Assembly (NCBI RefSeq): GCF_900313035.1
Contig: NZ_OMPS01000046.1
Coordinates: 558,001 to 622,000 of the forward strand
Reading direction: 5' to 3'
DNA length: 64,000 bases
DNA from: Ruegeria sp. EL01
Lineage (GTDB): Bacteria > Pseudomonadota > Alphaproteobacteria > Rhodobacterales > Rhodobacteraceae
Shown here: positions 1 through 7,474 of the stretch, one piece after another
How the letters are laid out: each line of letters starts with the position of its first letter
Numbering within the stretch: position 1 is the first letter of the stretch
The notes under the pieces: generated by a model
Told to the model about the DNA's origin: nothing
Databases searched by the model: none
Seen by the model: only the letters and a program-made list of their open reading frames with translations
Translations under genes and position numbers: made by a program

Positions 1-932
1 GCACTGGCATGCAACCCGGCTTTATGCGCAAAGGCCGAGGCCCCGACATAGGCTGTTTGCTTGCTCGGCACCCGGTTCAGGATATCATCCAACATCCGGC
101 TGATCCGTGTCAGACTTGCCAGCGCTTCTTGGCTGACGCCAATGTCAAAAGTCGAGGCGTAGGGGTCTTTCAAGAGCAATGTCGGGATTAGTGAGGTCAG
201 GTTGGCGTTGCCACAGCGTTCGCCCAACCCGTTCAATGTGCCTTGGATCTGTCGCGCCCCGGCATCAACCGCCGCCAGAGAACACGCCACCGCATTCTCA
301 GTATCGTTATGGGTGTGGATGCCCAGCCGGCCCCCTGGAAAACCGGCGGCAACCAAGTCCGACACAATGCGCCCAACCTCGGCAGGCAAAGCGCCGCCGT
401 TTGTGTCGCACAGCACGACCCAGCGCGCGCCCGCATCCAATGCGGCCCGGCACACCTGGACCGCGTATTCGGGATTGTCCTTGTAACCGTCAAAGAAATG
501 CTCGGCATCAAACAGCGCCTCGCGCCCCTGCGCCACGATATGCGCGACCGAGGCGCGGACGTTCTCAACATTCTCTTCCAGCGGGATGCCAAGCGCGTGG
601 GTGACATGGTAGTCATGCGACTTGCCCACCAGACACACGGCCTGCGTGCCAGCATTCATCACAGCGGCCAGAACATCGTCATTCTCTGCCGACCGGCCAG
701 ACCGTTTGGTCATCCCAAACGCCGTCAACCGTGCCGAGGACTTGGGCGCCGTGTCAAAAAACGCACTGTCCGTCGGGTTCGCCCCGGGCCAGCCGCCTTC
801 GATGTAATCCACTCCCAACTCGTCCAAGGCTTGCGCGATTTGCACCTTTTCAGCAGTCGAGAACTGCACGCCCTGCGTTTGTTGCCCGTCGCGCAGGGTT
901 GTGTCGTAAAGATAGAGGCGTTCTTTGGTCAT
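1..932 (-). CDS. cimA: (R)-citramalate synthase, partial (C-terminus outside window)
   Basis: This HMGL-like TIM-barrel enzyme condenses acetyl-CoA with pyruvate to make citramalate, the first step of the threonine-independent route to 2-oxobutanoate and isoleucine. The first ~310 codons are present; the rest lies beyond base 1. The N-terminus carries DTTLRDGQQ, the catalytic/metal motif of the 2-isopropylmalate, homocitrate and citramalate synthase family, and an HTHND segment lies near residue 205. The start ATG shares one base with the cysS stop (TGATG), so translation is coupled. 2-Isopropylmalate synthase is a possible alternative, but the N-terminal sequence and the pairing with cysS, common in Rhodobacteraceae, favour CimA. 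Confidence 0.87.
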   Translation of the reverse strand, partial: MTKERLYLYDTTLRDGQQTQGVQFSTAEKVQIAQALDELGVDYIEGGWPGANPTDSAFFDTAPKSSARLTAFGMTKRSGRSAENDDVLAAVMNAGTQAVCLVGKSHDYHVTHALGIPLEENVENVRASVAHIVAQGREALFDAEHFFDGYKDNPEYAVQVCRAALDAGARWVVLCDTNGGALPAEVGRIVSDLVAAGFPGGRLGIHTHNDTENAVACSLAAVDAGARQIQGTLNGLGERCGNANLTSLIPTLLLKDPYASTFDIGVSQEALASLTRISRMLDDILNRVPSKQTAYVGASAFAHKAGLHAS

Positions 933-2329
933 CACACGTCTTCCAACTTGGCGGCGTCGAACCCCGCTCCGGGAACCAGTTCAACCGCATCTTTGCTCAT
1001 CCGAACTTCAAGTCCAGCGGCAATATACGCGGCTTTCAGGCGATCAACCTCGGAAAAATCCTTGCTCTTCATCGCGTCAACACGTGCATTCGCCAGTATT
1101 GCGGCGTGAGATGCCAAATCCACGGCACCGGTTTCCGCCCACGCCCCCATCTCAGAAGACAACAAACCGAGGATTTGCGCGCCAGCCAAAAGCTCCGCCG
1201 CATCTCCGTTGGCGGCAAGTCGGTGCAATTCGGCAATGGCGCCTGCAGTGTTCAGGTCATCCGCCAGTGCACCGACAACCGAAGGCGCCGCGCTGGCGGC
1301 GGGCTCGATGCCCGCTGTCAGCGCCCGCCACTTGCGCAATGTCGCCTCAGCCTCGCGCGCCTTTTTCTCGGTCCAATCCATAGGCTTGCGGTAATGGGTT
1401 TGCAGGAAGACAAATCGGATCACTTCACCCGGCACGCCCTGCTCCAGCAAATCATGCACGGTGAAAAAGTTGCCCAAAGATTTGGACATCTTCTTACCCT
1501 CGACCTGCAACATCTCATTGTGCAGCCAGACATTGGCAAACTGACCCTCGGGATGGGCACATTTACTCTGGGCGATCTCGTTTTCATGGTGCGGAAACAT
1601 CAGGTCGTTACCGCCGCCGTGAATATCAAAGCTGTCGCCTAACAATTCATAGCTCATGGCCGAGCATTCGATGTGCCAGCCGGGACGGCCCCGGCCCCAA
1701 GGCGACTCCCACCCAGGCAGGTCATCGGTCGACGGTTTCCAAAGCACGAAATCCATCGGGTTCTTTTTGTAGGGCGCGACTTCAACACGTGCACCGGCGA
1801 TCATGTCATCGACCGAGCGACCCGACAGCTTGCCGTAATCCTCTTTCCAGGTATCGACCGCAAACAGCACATGACCTTCGGCGGCATAGGCGTGCCCTTT
1901 GGCGATCAAATCTTCGATCATGGCGACCATCTGCGCTATGTATTGCGTAGCGCGCGGCATCTCCTCCGGCTCTAAAGCGCCCAAAGCGCCCATGTCTTGC
2001 AGATACCAACCGATGGTTTCGTCCGAACGTTCCTGTACCAGTTGCTCCAAAGACCCCTCGGCCCCAGCCTGTTTCCGCGACAGCGCCGTAGCGTTGATCT
2101 TGTCGTCCACGTCGGTGAAATTGCGCACATAAGTGACGTGTTCTGCGCCGTAAACATAGCGCAACAAGCGGTAAAGCACATCGAACACCACCACTGGCCG
2201 GGCATTGCCCAGATGGGCCCGGTCATAGACGGTTGGCCCACAGACATACATCCGCACGTTATCAGGATCGATTGGCACGAAGTCTTCCTTCGTCCGTGTC
2301 CGCGTGTTGTGCAGCTTGATCGGTGTCAT
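932..2329 (-). CDS. cysS: cysteinyl-tRNA synthetase
   Basis: Class I aminoacyl-tRNA synthetase that charges tRNA-Cys in the cytoplasm. At 465 residues it has normal family length. Visible motifs are CGPTVYD (residues 30-36), the HIGH-equivalent HLGN (39-42), zinc ligands C30, C222, the histidine pair at 247-248 and E251, and KMSKS at 280-284. The ATG has an AGGAG ribosome site 8 bases upstream. Its stop overlaps the cimA start by one base, so the two genes form a translationally coupled pair. Confidence 0.97.
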   Translation of the reverse strand: MTPIKLHNTRTRTKEDFVPIDPDNVRMYVCGPTVYDRAHLGNARPVVVFDVLYRLLRYVYGAEHVTYVRNFTDVDDKINATALSRKQAGAEGSLEQLVQERSDETIGWYLQDMGALGALEPEEMPRATQYIAQMVAMIEDLIAKGHAYAAEGHVLFAVDTWKEDYGKLSGRSVDDMIAGARVEVAPYKKNPMDFVLWKPSTDDLPGWESPWGRGRPGWHIECSAMSYELLGDSFDIHGGGNDLMFPHHENEIAQSKCAHPEGQFANVWLHNEMLQVEGKKMSKSLGNFFTVHDLLEQGVPGEVIRFVFLQTHYRKPMDWTEKKAREAEATLRKWRALTAGIEPAASAAPSVVGALADDLNTAGAIAELHRLAANGDAAELLAGAQILGLLSSEMGAWAETGAVDLASHAAILANARVDAMKSKDFSEVDRLKAAYIAAGLEVRMSKDAVELVPGAGFDAAKLEDV

Positions 2330-2549
2330 CGGTCGGGCTCCTAAGAAACGGCATGCGCTTCGCGCGTTGGCGCGGGCTTAGCAACTTGTCTCAGGGATGA
2401 AAACGAAAGAAACCGGCCCGCTTGAGAATTCAGCAGGTAATGCAGCAGATAATGATGCAGGTCATCGGGTTCATGGGTCTTCGAGTATCACGTGATCAAT
2501 CCCAAGCCAAGACTTGAGTTCAAACACGCAGCGCGGCACTGTACCGGGC

Positions 2550-2894
2550 ATGAGCCGAGATCACGTCAATTCTATCTGCCGCGACCTGCCGGGGGCCGAA
2601 TGGTCCGACCCTTGGGGTGGCGGTCATGATGCCTGGAAAATCGGCGACAAAATGTTCGCCTGCATTGGCATCAAGAATGACGGGGTTTCAGTCAAAACAC
2701 CCGATATCGAAACCGCTCAGATGCTGATTGATGCGGGTGTAGGCGTCAAAGCCCCCTATTTTCATCGCAGTTGGGTGCGCCTGCCCTTCGATGCAGACGT
2801 TGAAGAAATGCGCCATCGTCTCACCGCGTCTTATGATCTGGTACGGGCCTCGCTTACGAAAAAAGCTCAGGCAGCTTTACCGCCGCGAAGCTGA
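2550..2894 (+). CDS. MmcQ/YjbR family protein (DUF419)
   Basis: A small cytoplasmic protein of the YjbR/MmcQ fold, whose molecular role is not established; the fold resembles DNA-binding CyaY-like domains. The start begins MSRDHVNSICRDLPGA and continues with EWSDPWGGGHDAWKIGDKMF, the usual family opening. A TTG at 2514 would add 12 residues, but the ATG at 2550 matches family length (114 residues). The C-terminal half has the typical PYFHRSWVRL strand. It stands alone, 57 bases before an aminotransferase on the same strand, with which it may be cotranscribed. Confidence 0.82.
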   Translation: MSRDHVNSICRDLPGAEWSDPWGGGHDAWKIGDKMFACIGIKNDGVSVKTPDIETAQMLIDAGVGVKAPYFHRSWVRLPFDADVEEMRHRLTASYDLVRASLTKKAQAALPPRS

Positions 2895-2951
2895 TTGACA
2901 ATTGCCCTTGGCTCTGCCCCATTCGCCTGAAAGATCTTCAAGGGCGTAGCA

Positions 2952-4139
2952 ATGAAACTGTCTCAGCGCATCACTCATCTGACCGAAGGCGGCAGCGACG
3001 GGTGGGATGTCTTTTATCGTGCACGGCGCATGATCAGCGAAGGACATGCGGTGACCGAGCTGACGATTGGTGAGCATGATGTTCGAACCGATCCGTCAAT
3101 TCTGGCGGCGATGGAAATCTCTGCCCGGGGCGGGCACACCGGTTATGCCATGGTGCCGGGCACAGATATGTTGCGCGACACTGTTGCTGCGCGTGTTCAG
3201 ATGCGCACCGGCGTTCCGACAACCCGCAACAACGTCATGATCACACCCGGCGGTCAGGCAGCTTTGTTTGCGGCACATATGGCAGTCTGCGATCCAGGGG
3301 ATGTCGGCCTGTATCTTGAACCCTATTACGCCACCTACCCTGGCACCATACGAGGCGCAGGCGCCATCGCGCGCGCGGTCCAGACCACTGCCGAAGACGC
3401 GTTCCAACCCCGCGTCGAGCCGATCGTGGCCGCAGCGGATGGGGCCGTGTCGCTGTTGATCAACTCGCCAAACAACCCAACCGGTGTGGTCTATTCCCGC
3501 CAAACGCTTGAGAATATTTCTGATCTGTGTAAGCGGCGAGATCTTTGGCTGATCTCGGACGAGGTGTATGACACTCAGGTCTGGCAAGGCGAGCACCTTT
3601 CGCCCCGCGCCCTACCCGGCATGGCTGATCGCACGTTGGTCGTCGGATCAATGTCCAAGTCCCACGCCATGACAGGCTCTCGCTGCGGGTGGATTGTTGG
3701 CCCGGAAGAGGTGATCGATCACCTAATCAATCTTGCCACGCACACCACCTATGGCGTGCCCGGTTTCATTCAGGATGCGGCAAGTTTCGCTCTGAATGCA
3801 GGCTCGATCCTGGAAGAAGACATTGCCGCCCCGTTCCAACGTCGCCGTGCTTTGGCAATGGACCTGTTGGCAACTCAGAACACTGTCGGTTTGGTCCCCG
3901 CCCAAGGCGCGATGTATTTGATGCTGGACGTCCGCGCCACCGGTCTGAGCGGTGAGGGATTTGCCAATGCCCTGTTGGATACGCATTCAATTGCCGTCAT
4001 GCCGGGTGAAAGCTTTGGGAGTGCCGCTGCAGGCCACGTTCGGGTCGCAATGACCATCGATGATGATCGGTTTGCGTCTGCCTTGAAAATCTTGTGCGAA
4101 TTTGCGTCAACCCTTGCTGATCGTCAGGCCGCCGAATGA
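2952..4139 (+). CDS. PLP-dependent aminotransferase, class I/II
   Basis: Fold-type I aminotransferase of the aspartate aminotransferase superfamily, 395 residues, cytoplasmic. NSPNNPTG (171-178) is the substrate/PLP-binding loop, D203 in SDEVYD contacts the pyridine nitrogen, and K236 in SMSKSHAMTGSRCGW should form the Schiff base. A ribosome site (AAGGGC) lies 8 bases before the ATG. The substrate cannot be read from sequence; arginine-pyruvate (AruH-like) or aromatic/aspartate aminotransferase are options. The gene ends 6 bases before a convergent outer-membrane protein gene. Confidence 0.85.
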   Translation: MKLSQRITHLTEGGSDGWDVFYRARRMISEGHAVTELTIGEHDVRTDPSILAAMEISARGGHTGYAMVPGTDMLRDTVAARVQMRTGVPTTRNNVMITPGGQAALFAAHMAVCDPGDVGLYLEPYYATYPGTIRGAGAIARAVQTTAEDAFQPRVEPIVAAADGAVSLLINSPNNPTGVVYSRQTLENISDLCKRRDLWLISDEVYDTQVWQGEHLSPRALPGMADRTLVVGSMSKSHAMTGSRCGWIVGPEEVIDHLINLATHTTYGVPGFIQDAASFALNAGSILEEDIAAPFQRRRALAMDLLATQNTVGLVPAQGAMYLMLDVRATGLSGEGFANALLDTHSIAVMPGESFGSAAAGHVRVAMTIDDDRFASALKILCEFASTLADRQAAE

Positions 4140-4145
4140 TCGGTC

Positions 4146-4691
4146 TTAGAACCGAAAGGTTGTTCGCAGGTTGAACACGTTCGAATCAAGGCCGCCATTC
4201 GTTCGGGTCACATCATTGAAGTTTTGGCGCAGTGCTTCACCGCTGATGACGAAGTTTTCACCAATCGGATAGGCAACACCAATTCCGTAAACTGCTGCTG
4301 TGTCACTGGTAACAGATGTTTCCGCGCGCGCGGCACCAACAACCACATACCCAAGCGCGCTGCCAAAATCATACCCACCGCGCAACTTCAGGCTTGTCAT
4401 ACTGTCCAGGCTGCCCTGACTCTCACTCAGGTTCAGGGACAAACGGTTGTATTCAAGCTCACCACCCAGAACAAAATTGCCAAAGTCCCGATCATAACCG
4501 ATATGTGCGCCAAAGGCCGCGTCATCGCCGCTGGATCCACCTGGACCATCTGCATCTGCGTAACCAAAGCTGAAACCCGCATAGGCCCCTGTCCAGTCCT
4601 CTGCCAAAGCAGAACCAGCACAGAAGATCGTCACCGAGACAATCAGCGCTGAAAGAGGTTTTATGCACGTCATCAAGACAGGTCCACGCAT
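4146..4691 (-). CDS. small outer-membrane beta-barrel protein
   Basis: A 181-residue protein with a signal peptide ending at ALA (residue ~30), alternating hydrophobic/polar strands, several GxxxGY and GGELEY patterns and a terminal ...LRTTFRF. The C-terminal Phe after beta strands is the BAM recognition signature, and together these indicate an eight-stranded porin-like/Omp25-type barrel. An internal ATG at 4673 would give a more typical signal peptide, so the start is uncertain. The function is unknown; such barrels often anchor the envelope or form small pores. It is monocistronic, with a candidate promoter around 4770-4816. Confidence 0.75.
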   Translation of the reverse strand: MRGPVLMTCIKPLSALIVSVTIFCAGSALAEDWTGAYAGFSFGYADADGPGGSSGDDAAFGAHIGYDRDFGNFVLGGELEYNRLSLNLSESQGSLDSMTSLKLRGGYDFGSALGYVVVGAARAETSVTSDTAAVYGIGVAYPIGENFVISGEALRQNFNDVTRTNGGLDSNVFNLRTTFRF

Positions 4692-4795
4692 GCTTTCGGC
4701 CGACTACCAGCCATCAGTTGAAACTTGGTTCGCAATTGTCAGATTTCAATTCAGGTCGCGCTCCGCTCCTCATTAAGTGATCGAAGTATAACAGA

Positions 4796-4816
4796 TTTCT
4801 CCCATAGCGGGAGAAA
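4796..4816 (-). promoter_or_regulatory. inverted repeat near putative promoter of the outer-membrane protein gene
   Basis: TTTCTCCC and GGGAGAAA are perfect 8-bp arms around a 5-base centre. On the minus strand TTATAC follows about 6 bases after the repeat and could be a -10 box, which would place the dyad in the -35/spacer zone, about 100 bases upstream of the gene start. It could be an operator. No U-tract follows on either strand, so a terminator is less likely. Confidence 0.35.
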
Positions 4817-4981
4817 ATTTGAGTCATGTATTGCCATAAGCTTTATGCCTTCCAACGCACTGCAGGTTTTTTTGGCACTGGTCGCAAACAGGACAGATTG
4901 TGTCGTCCCCAACTGGAACAGTTTGATCCATGATTTGCGAGGTCGCATGCACAATGAAGTCTGGAAAATCCGCCTGATCAG

Positions 4982-5058
4982 CCGCACCATTGGTGCGGAC
5001 CGTGGGCGTGCCGCGCGGGGTCGTCCGCACGTGTCGTGAAACCATCTTCTCACGACAC
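4982..5058 (+). promoter_or_regulatory. overlapping hairpins in the leader of the mttB-family gene
   Basis: Three perfect inverted repeats lie in 77 bases. CCGCACCA (4982-4989) pairs with TGGTGCGG (4991-4998); GTGCGGAC (4993-5000) pairs with GTCCGCAC (5023-5030); GTGTCGTGA (5031-5039) pairs with TCACGACAC (5050-5058). The first two share bases 4993-4998 and cannot form together. The last ends 23 bases before the start codon. Either this is a cis-acting RNA switch or attenuator, or the last repeat is a long-spaced operator dyad. It matches no riboswitch I know. Confidence 0.45.
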
Positions 5059-5081
5059 AGTTTATCGACCGGACCTGATAC

Positions 5082-6626
5082 ATGAACAACCAAACCAGAC
5101 ATACCTCGCGCAGCGGCGGACGCTCTGCGCGCCGTGCAGCCCGCGCATCCGCCCTGCCCGAACACCTGCGCCCAGTGCGCCCGGGAATGGAAGGCGGAAC
5201 GTACAAACCGCTGACTCAGGCACAGGTGGAACGCATCCACGAAGCCGCCCTACAAGCATTGGAAACGATTGGCCTGGCCGATGCCCCACCAAGCGGAATT
5301 GACTATCTGGTTGGTGCCGGGTGCATTTTGGGCGATGACGGTCGCATTCGGTTCCCCCGCGCCTTGGTTGAAGACACGATTGCCAAGGCCAACCGATCGA
5401 TCACCTTATACAGCCGCGATGGCAAAACGGATCTAGAGCTATCGGGGCCAAAAGTGCACTATGGCACCGCCGGGGCGGCCGTCAGCATGGTCGATGTCCA
5501 CGGTCGCGAGTATCGTCATTCGACTGTGCAGGATTTGCACGACGCCTCGCGGATTTGCCAGCAACTGGACAACATTCACTTTGTTCAGCGACCGATGGTC
5601 TGTCGCGATATCGCCGACAATCTCGAAATGGATTTGAACACGGTTTATGCATGTACATCAGGTACATACAAACACATCGGCACCTCGTTCACTGAACCTG
5701 ATCACGTCGCACCGGCAATAGAAATGCTGCACATGATCGCTGGCGGAGAAGACAAATGGCGCGAAAGGCCGTTCATGTCGAACTCCAATTGCTTTGTGGT
5801 TCCCCCGATGAAATTCGCCACCGAAAGCTGTCAGGTGATGGAGGAATGCATCAAAGCCGGAATGCCGGTGCTGTTATTGTCTGCCGGTATGGCCGGTGCC
5901 ACAGCCCCTCCCACCATCGCCGGCGCGATCACGCAAGCGACCGCTGAATGCCTTGCCGGTCTGGTTTATGTAAACGCCGTAAGTCCCGGGGCCCCGGCGG
6001 TTTTTGGCACTTGGCCCTTCGGTCTGGATCTGCGCACGGGTGCGATGTCAATCGGGTCAGGCGAGCAGGCGCTTCTCAGCGCTGGATGCGCCCAGATGCA
6101 CAAGTTTTACAACCTTCCGGGCGGCGCTGCGGCCGGGGCCTCGGATTCCAAGCTGCCCGACATGCAGGCGGGTTGGGAACAAATGTGCTCGAATGTCATG
6201 GCTGGGTTAGCAGGTTTGAATATGGTCTACGAAGCAGCAGGTATGCATGCGTCGCTGTTGGGGTTCTGCTTCGAAAGCCTGATCCTCGGTGATGACCTGA
6301 TCGGGCAAGCCCTGCGGTGTGTACGTGGAATTGAAGTGTCGGATGAGACTTTGGCCCTGGATCAGATCGCCGAAGTTTGCATCGGCGGTCCTGGCCACTA
6401 TCTGGGCACCGATGCGACACTAAGCCGGATGCAGGCCGATTATGTCTATCCCACCTTTGGCGATCGTACATCGCCCAAAGAATGGGTTGAATTGGGCAAA
6501 CCTGATTTGCTGGATAAGGCAACGGCGCGGAAGGAAGAAATCCTGTCGGCCCCTTCACCTGCGAAATTTGACCCACTGCTTGATGATGAATTGCGTCGTA
6601 GATTCAACATTCACTTACCGACGTAA
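5082..6626 (+). CDS. trimethylamine methyltransferase family protein (MttB/MtgB-like, non-pyrrolysine)
   Basis: A 514-residue TIM-barrel corrinoid methyltransferase of the MttB superfamily. Members without pyrrolysine demethylate quaternary amines (glycine betaine, proline betaine, carnitine) onto a corrinoid protein. The basic N-terminal tail is followed by the family's LRPVRPGMEGG and YKPLT segments, the KVHYGTAGAA region (~125), GHYLGTD (~445) and a C-terminal helical tail. The frame runs without an internal TAG, so pyrrolysine is not used. No cognate corrinoid protein or reactivase is adjacent; a corrinoid-binding protein lies at 32936. The ribosome site is weak and the leader strongly structured. 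The substrate is unknown. Confidence 0.85.
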   Translation: MNNQTRHTSRSGGRSARRAARASALPEHLRPVRPGMEGGTYKPLTQAQVERIHEAALQALETIGLADAPPSGIDYLVGAGCILGDDGRIRFPRALVEDTIAKANRSITLYSRDGKTDLELSGPKVHYGTAGAAVSMVDVHGREYRHSTVQDLHDASRICQQLDNIHFVQRPMVCRDIADNLEMDLNTVYACTSGTYKHIGTSFTEPDHVAPAIEMLHMIAGGEDKWRERPFMSNSNCFVVPPMKFATESCQVMEECIKAGMPVLLLSAGMAGATAPPTIAGAITQATAECLAGLVYVNAVSPGAPAVFGTWPFGLDLRTGAMSIGSGEQALLSAGCAQMHKFYNLPGGAAAGASDSKLPDMQAGWEQMCSNVMAGLAGLNMVYEAAGMHASLLGFCFESLILGDDLIGQALRCVRGIEVSDETLALDQIAEVCIGGPGHYLGTDATLSRMQADYVYPTFGDRTSPKEWVELGKPDLLDKATARKEEILSAPSPAKFDPLLDDELRRRFNIHLPT

Positions 6627-6633
6627 GATATTG

Positions 6634-6662
6634 AAAAAGCGGCCCGAAAGAATTCGGGCCGC
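6634..6662 (-). terminator. rho-independent terminator between convergent genes
   Basis: GCGGCCCGAA (6639-6648) and TTCGGGCCGC (6653-6662) form a 10-bp stem with a 4-base loop. Read leftward it is followed by five Ts, so it terminates the EF-hand gene transcript. Read rightward, after the mttB-family gene, the stem is the same but the T-tract is poor. Confidence 0.85.
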
Positions 6663-6678
6663 CATTCATTCTTAGCGA

Positions 6679-6924
6679 TTACCCATTGCTGGGCGGCAGC
6701 AAGCCTGCCTCTTGCGCAACGGCGATCTCATCCGCATCCAATGCGCCATCACCGTTTGCGTCCATTGCCGAGAAGCCATCAGTATCGACTTCGGGCAATA
6801 CAGCCTGAACTTCTTCGATGGTCAGAACACCGTCTCCGTTGGTGTCAGCGGTGGACTGCGCCAGTACCATTGCTGGCAGTCCAAGTACGATTGCTGAGAT
6901 AACAGCCAGATTTTGCGGTTTCAT
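6679..6924 (-). CDS. periplasmic EF-hand calcium-binding protein
   Basis: An 81-residue secreted protein. The start at 6924 is set by AGGAGG 8 bases upstream and by the signal peptide that follows (MKPQNLAVISAIVLGLPAM...LAQ). Two canonical EF-hand loops are visible: DTNGDGVLTIEE (27-38) and DANGDGALDADE (55-66), each with Asp/Asn at positions 1, 3 and 5 and Glu at 12. It probably binds Ca2+ in the periplasm, and its partner is unknown. Longer frames reach to 7068 but have no ribosome site. It is monocistronic, with a strong terminator just downstream. Confidence 0.88.
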   Translation of the reverse strand: MKPQNLAVISAIVLGLPAMVLAQSTADTNGDGVLTIEEVQAVLPEVDTDGFSAMDANGDGALDADEIAVAQEAGLLPPSNG

Positions 6925-7472
6925 TACGTTGCCTCCTGAGTGACTTTTTACGTGTTTGTGTCCGGACAGGCACCAGAGACACCTTTGATCGGCGCCACAC
7001 CACCCGCCTTGATCAAATCCGCCGGTTTCGCGCCAAACTCCGCGTGTTTGGCCGAGTCGGGTCCGCAATCCCCCGCTGGACGAAATGCAGGATCGACGGT
7101 TCGGCGGTTCTTACCCGACATGTTTGCGATAATCCGGCAAGGCTCTGCTCAAATCTGCGACTCGGGCCGTACAAAAAAAGAAAGGGGGCCGAAGCCCCCT
7201 GTTAGTTTCGCCTTCCAGGCTCATTTCGTTGACCGCCCGGTATTTTTTTGCCTGCGGCCTGGACTGCGCATGGAACGAGCGCACCCGTTCCGTGAGAGAG
7301 TGGGAAAGAGCATGTATTCCGCCCCACCCTGTTCCCGACCAACACGGGCATGCCGGTCGAGTGGAGCAAAGCAATTAGGTAAGCCTCAGGCTTTGCCTTG
7401 CTCCGAGTTCGTCAGGACCGGTTTACCGAGGGATAATCCGGCCCCTACACCCCGCGTGGCAGGGTGTTTTCT
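6925..7472. other. 548-bp gene-free region with candidate RNA and opposed terminators
   Basis: No convincing reading frame is present. The left part (6925-7160) carries the promoter of the EF-hand gene. From 7173 rightward lie a leftward terminator, a compact set of nested inverted repeats (7256-7443) and a rightward terminator (7447-7474) that overlaps the nrdJ stop codon. The structured part is annotated separately as a candidate RNA gene. Confidence 0.65.
7173..7199 (-). terminator. rho-independent terminator, leftward
   Basis: On the minus strand GGGGGC-TTCG-GCCCCC (UUCG tetraloop) is followed by TTTCTTTTTTT. It would end nrdJ mRNA about 275 bases after the nrdJ stop, or a separate leftward transcript. 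It has no T-tract for the plus strand. Confidence 0.88.
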
Positions 7473-7474
7473 TT
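7256..7474 (+). ncRNA. candidate structured non-coding RNA (family not recognised)
   Basis: A closing helix pairs GGCC-U-GGA (7256-7263) with UCCGGCC (7437-7443). Inside are GGAACG/CGUUCC (7272-7277/7286-7291), GUGGG/CCCAC (7300-7304/7323-7327) and a rod: CCGGUC (7353-7358) with GACCGG (7416-7421), GGAGCAA (7363-7369) with UUGCUCC (7398-7404), and GGUAAGCC (7378-7385) with GGCUUUGCC (7389-7397). One rod pair is G-U only on the plus strand, and a rightward terminator follows at once, so I favour this strand. TTGACC near 7230 could be a -35 box. The size suits 6S RNA, but the branched fold does not fit it well. Confidence 0.5.
7447..7474 (+). terminator. rho-independent terminator, rightward
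   Basis: ACACCC (7447-7452) and GGGTGT (7462-7467) form a stem followed by TTTTCTTT. It sits at the 3' end of the candidate RNA and overlaps the stop codon of the convergent nrdJ gene. Read leftward it has no T-tract. Confidence 0.7.

Larger units (their letters stand above)
4692..5081. other. 390-bp intergenic region with three inverted repeats
   Basis: This divergent region lies between the outer-membrane protein gene and the mttB-family gene. Its first third is AT-richer and probably holds the promoter of the leftward gene. The last 100 bases are G+C-rich and carry overlapping inverted repeats described separately. The open frames across it lack ribosome sites and recognisable composition, so I do not call a gene. 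Confidence 0.6.

Noticed and set aside
4725..5240. Open frames of 104-151 codons on both strands upstream of the mttB-family gene
   Set aside because: They lack ribosome sites, overlap each other and the structured leader, and their translations look like random G+C-rich frames.
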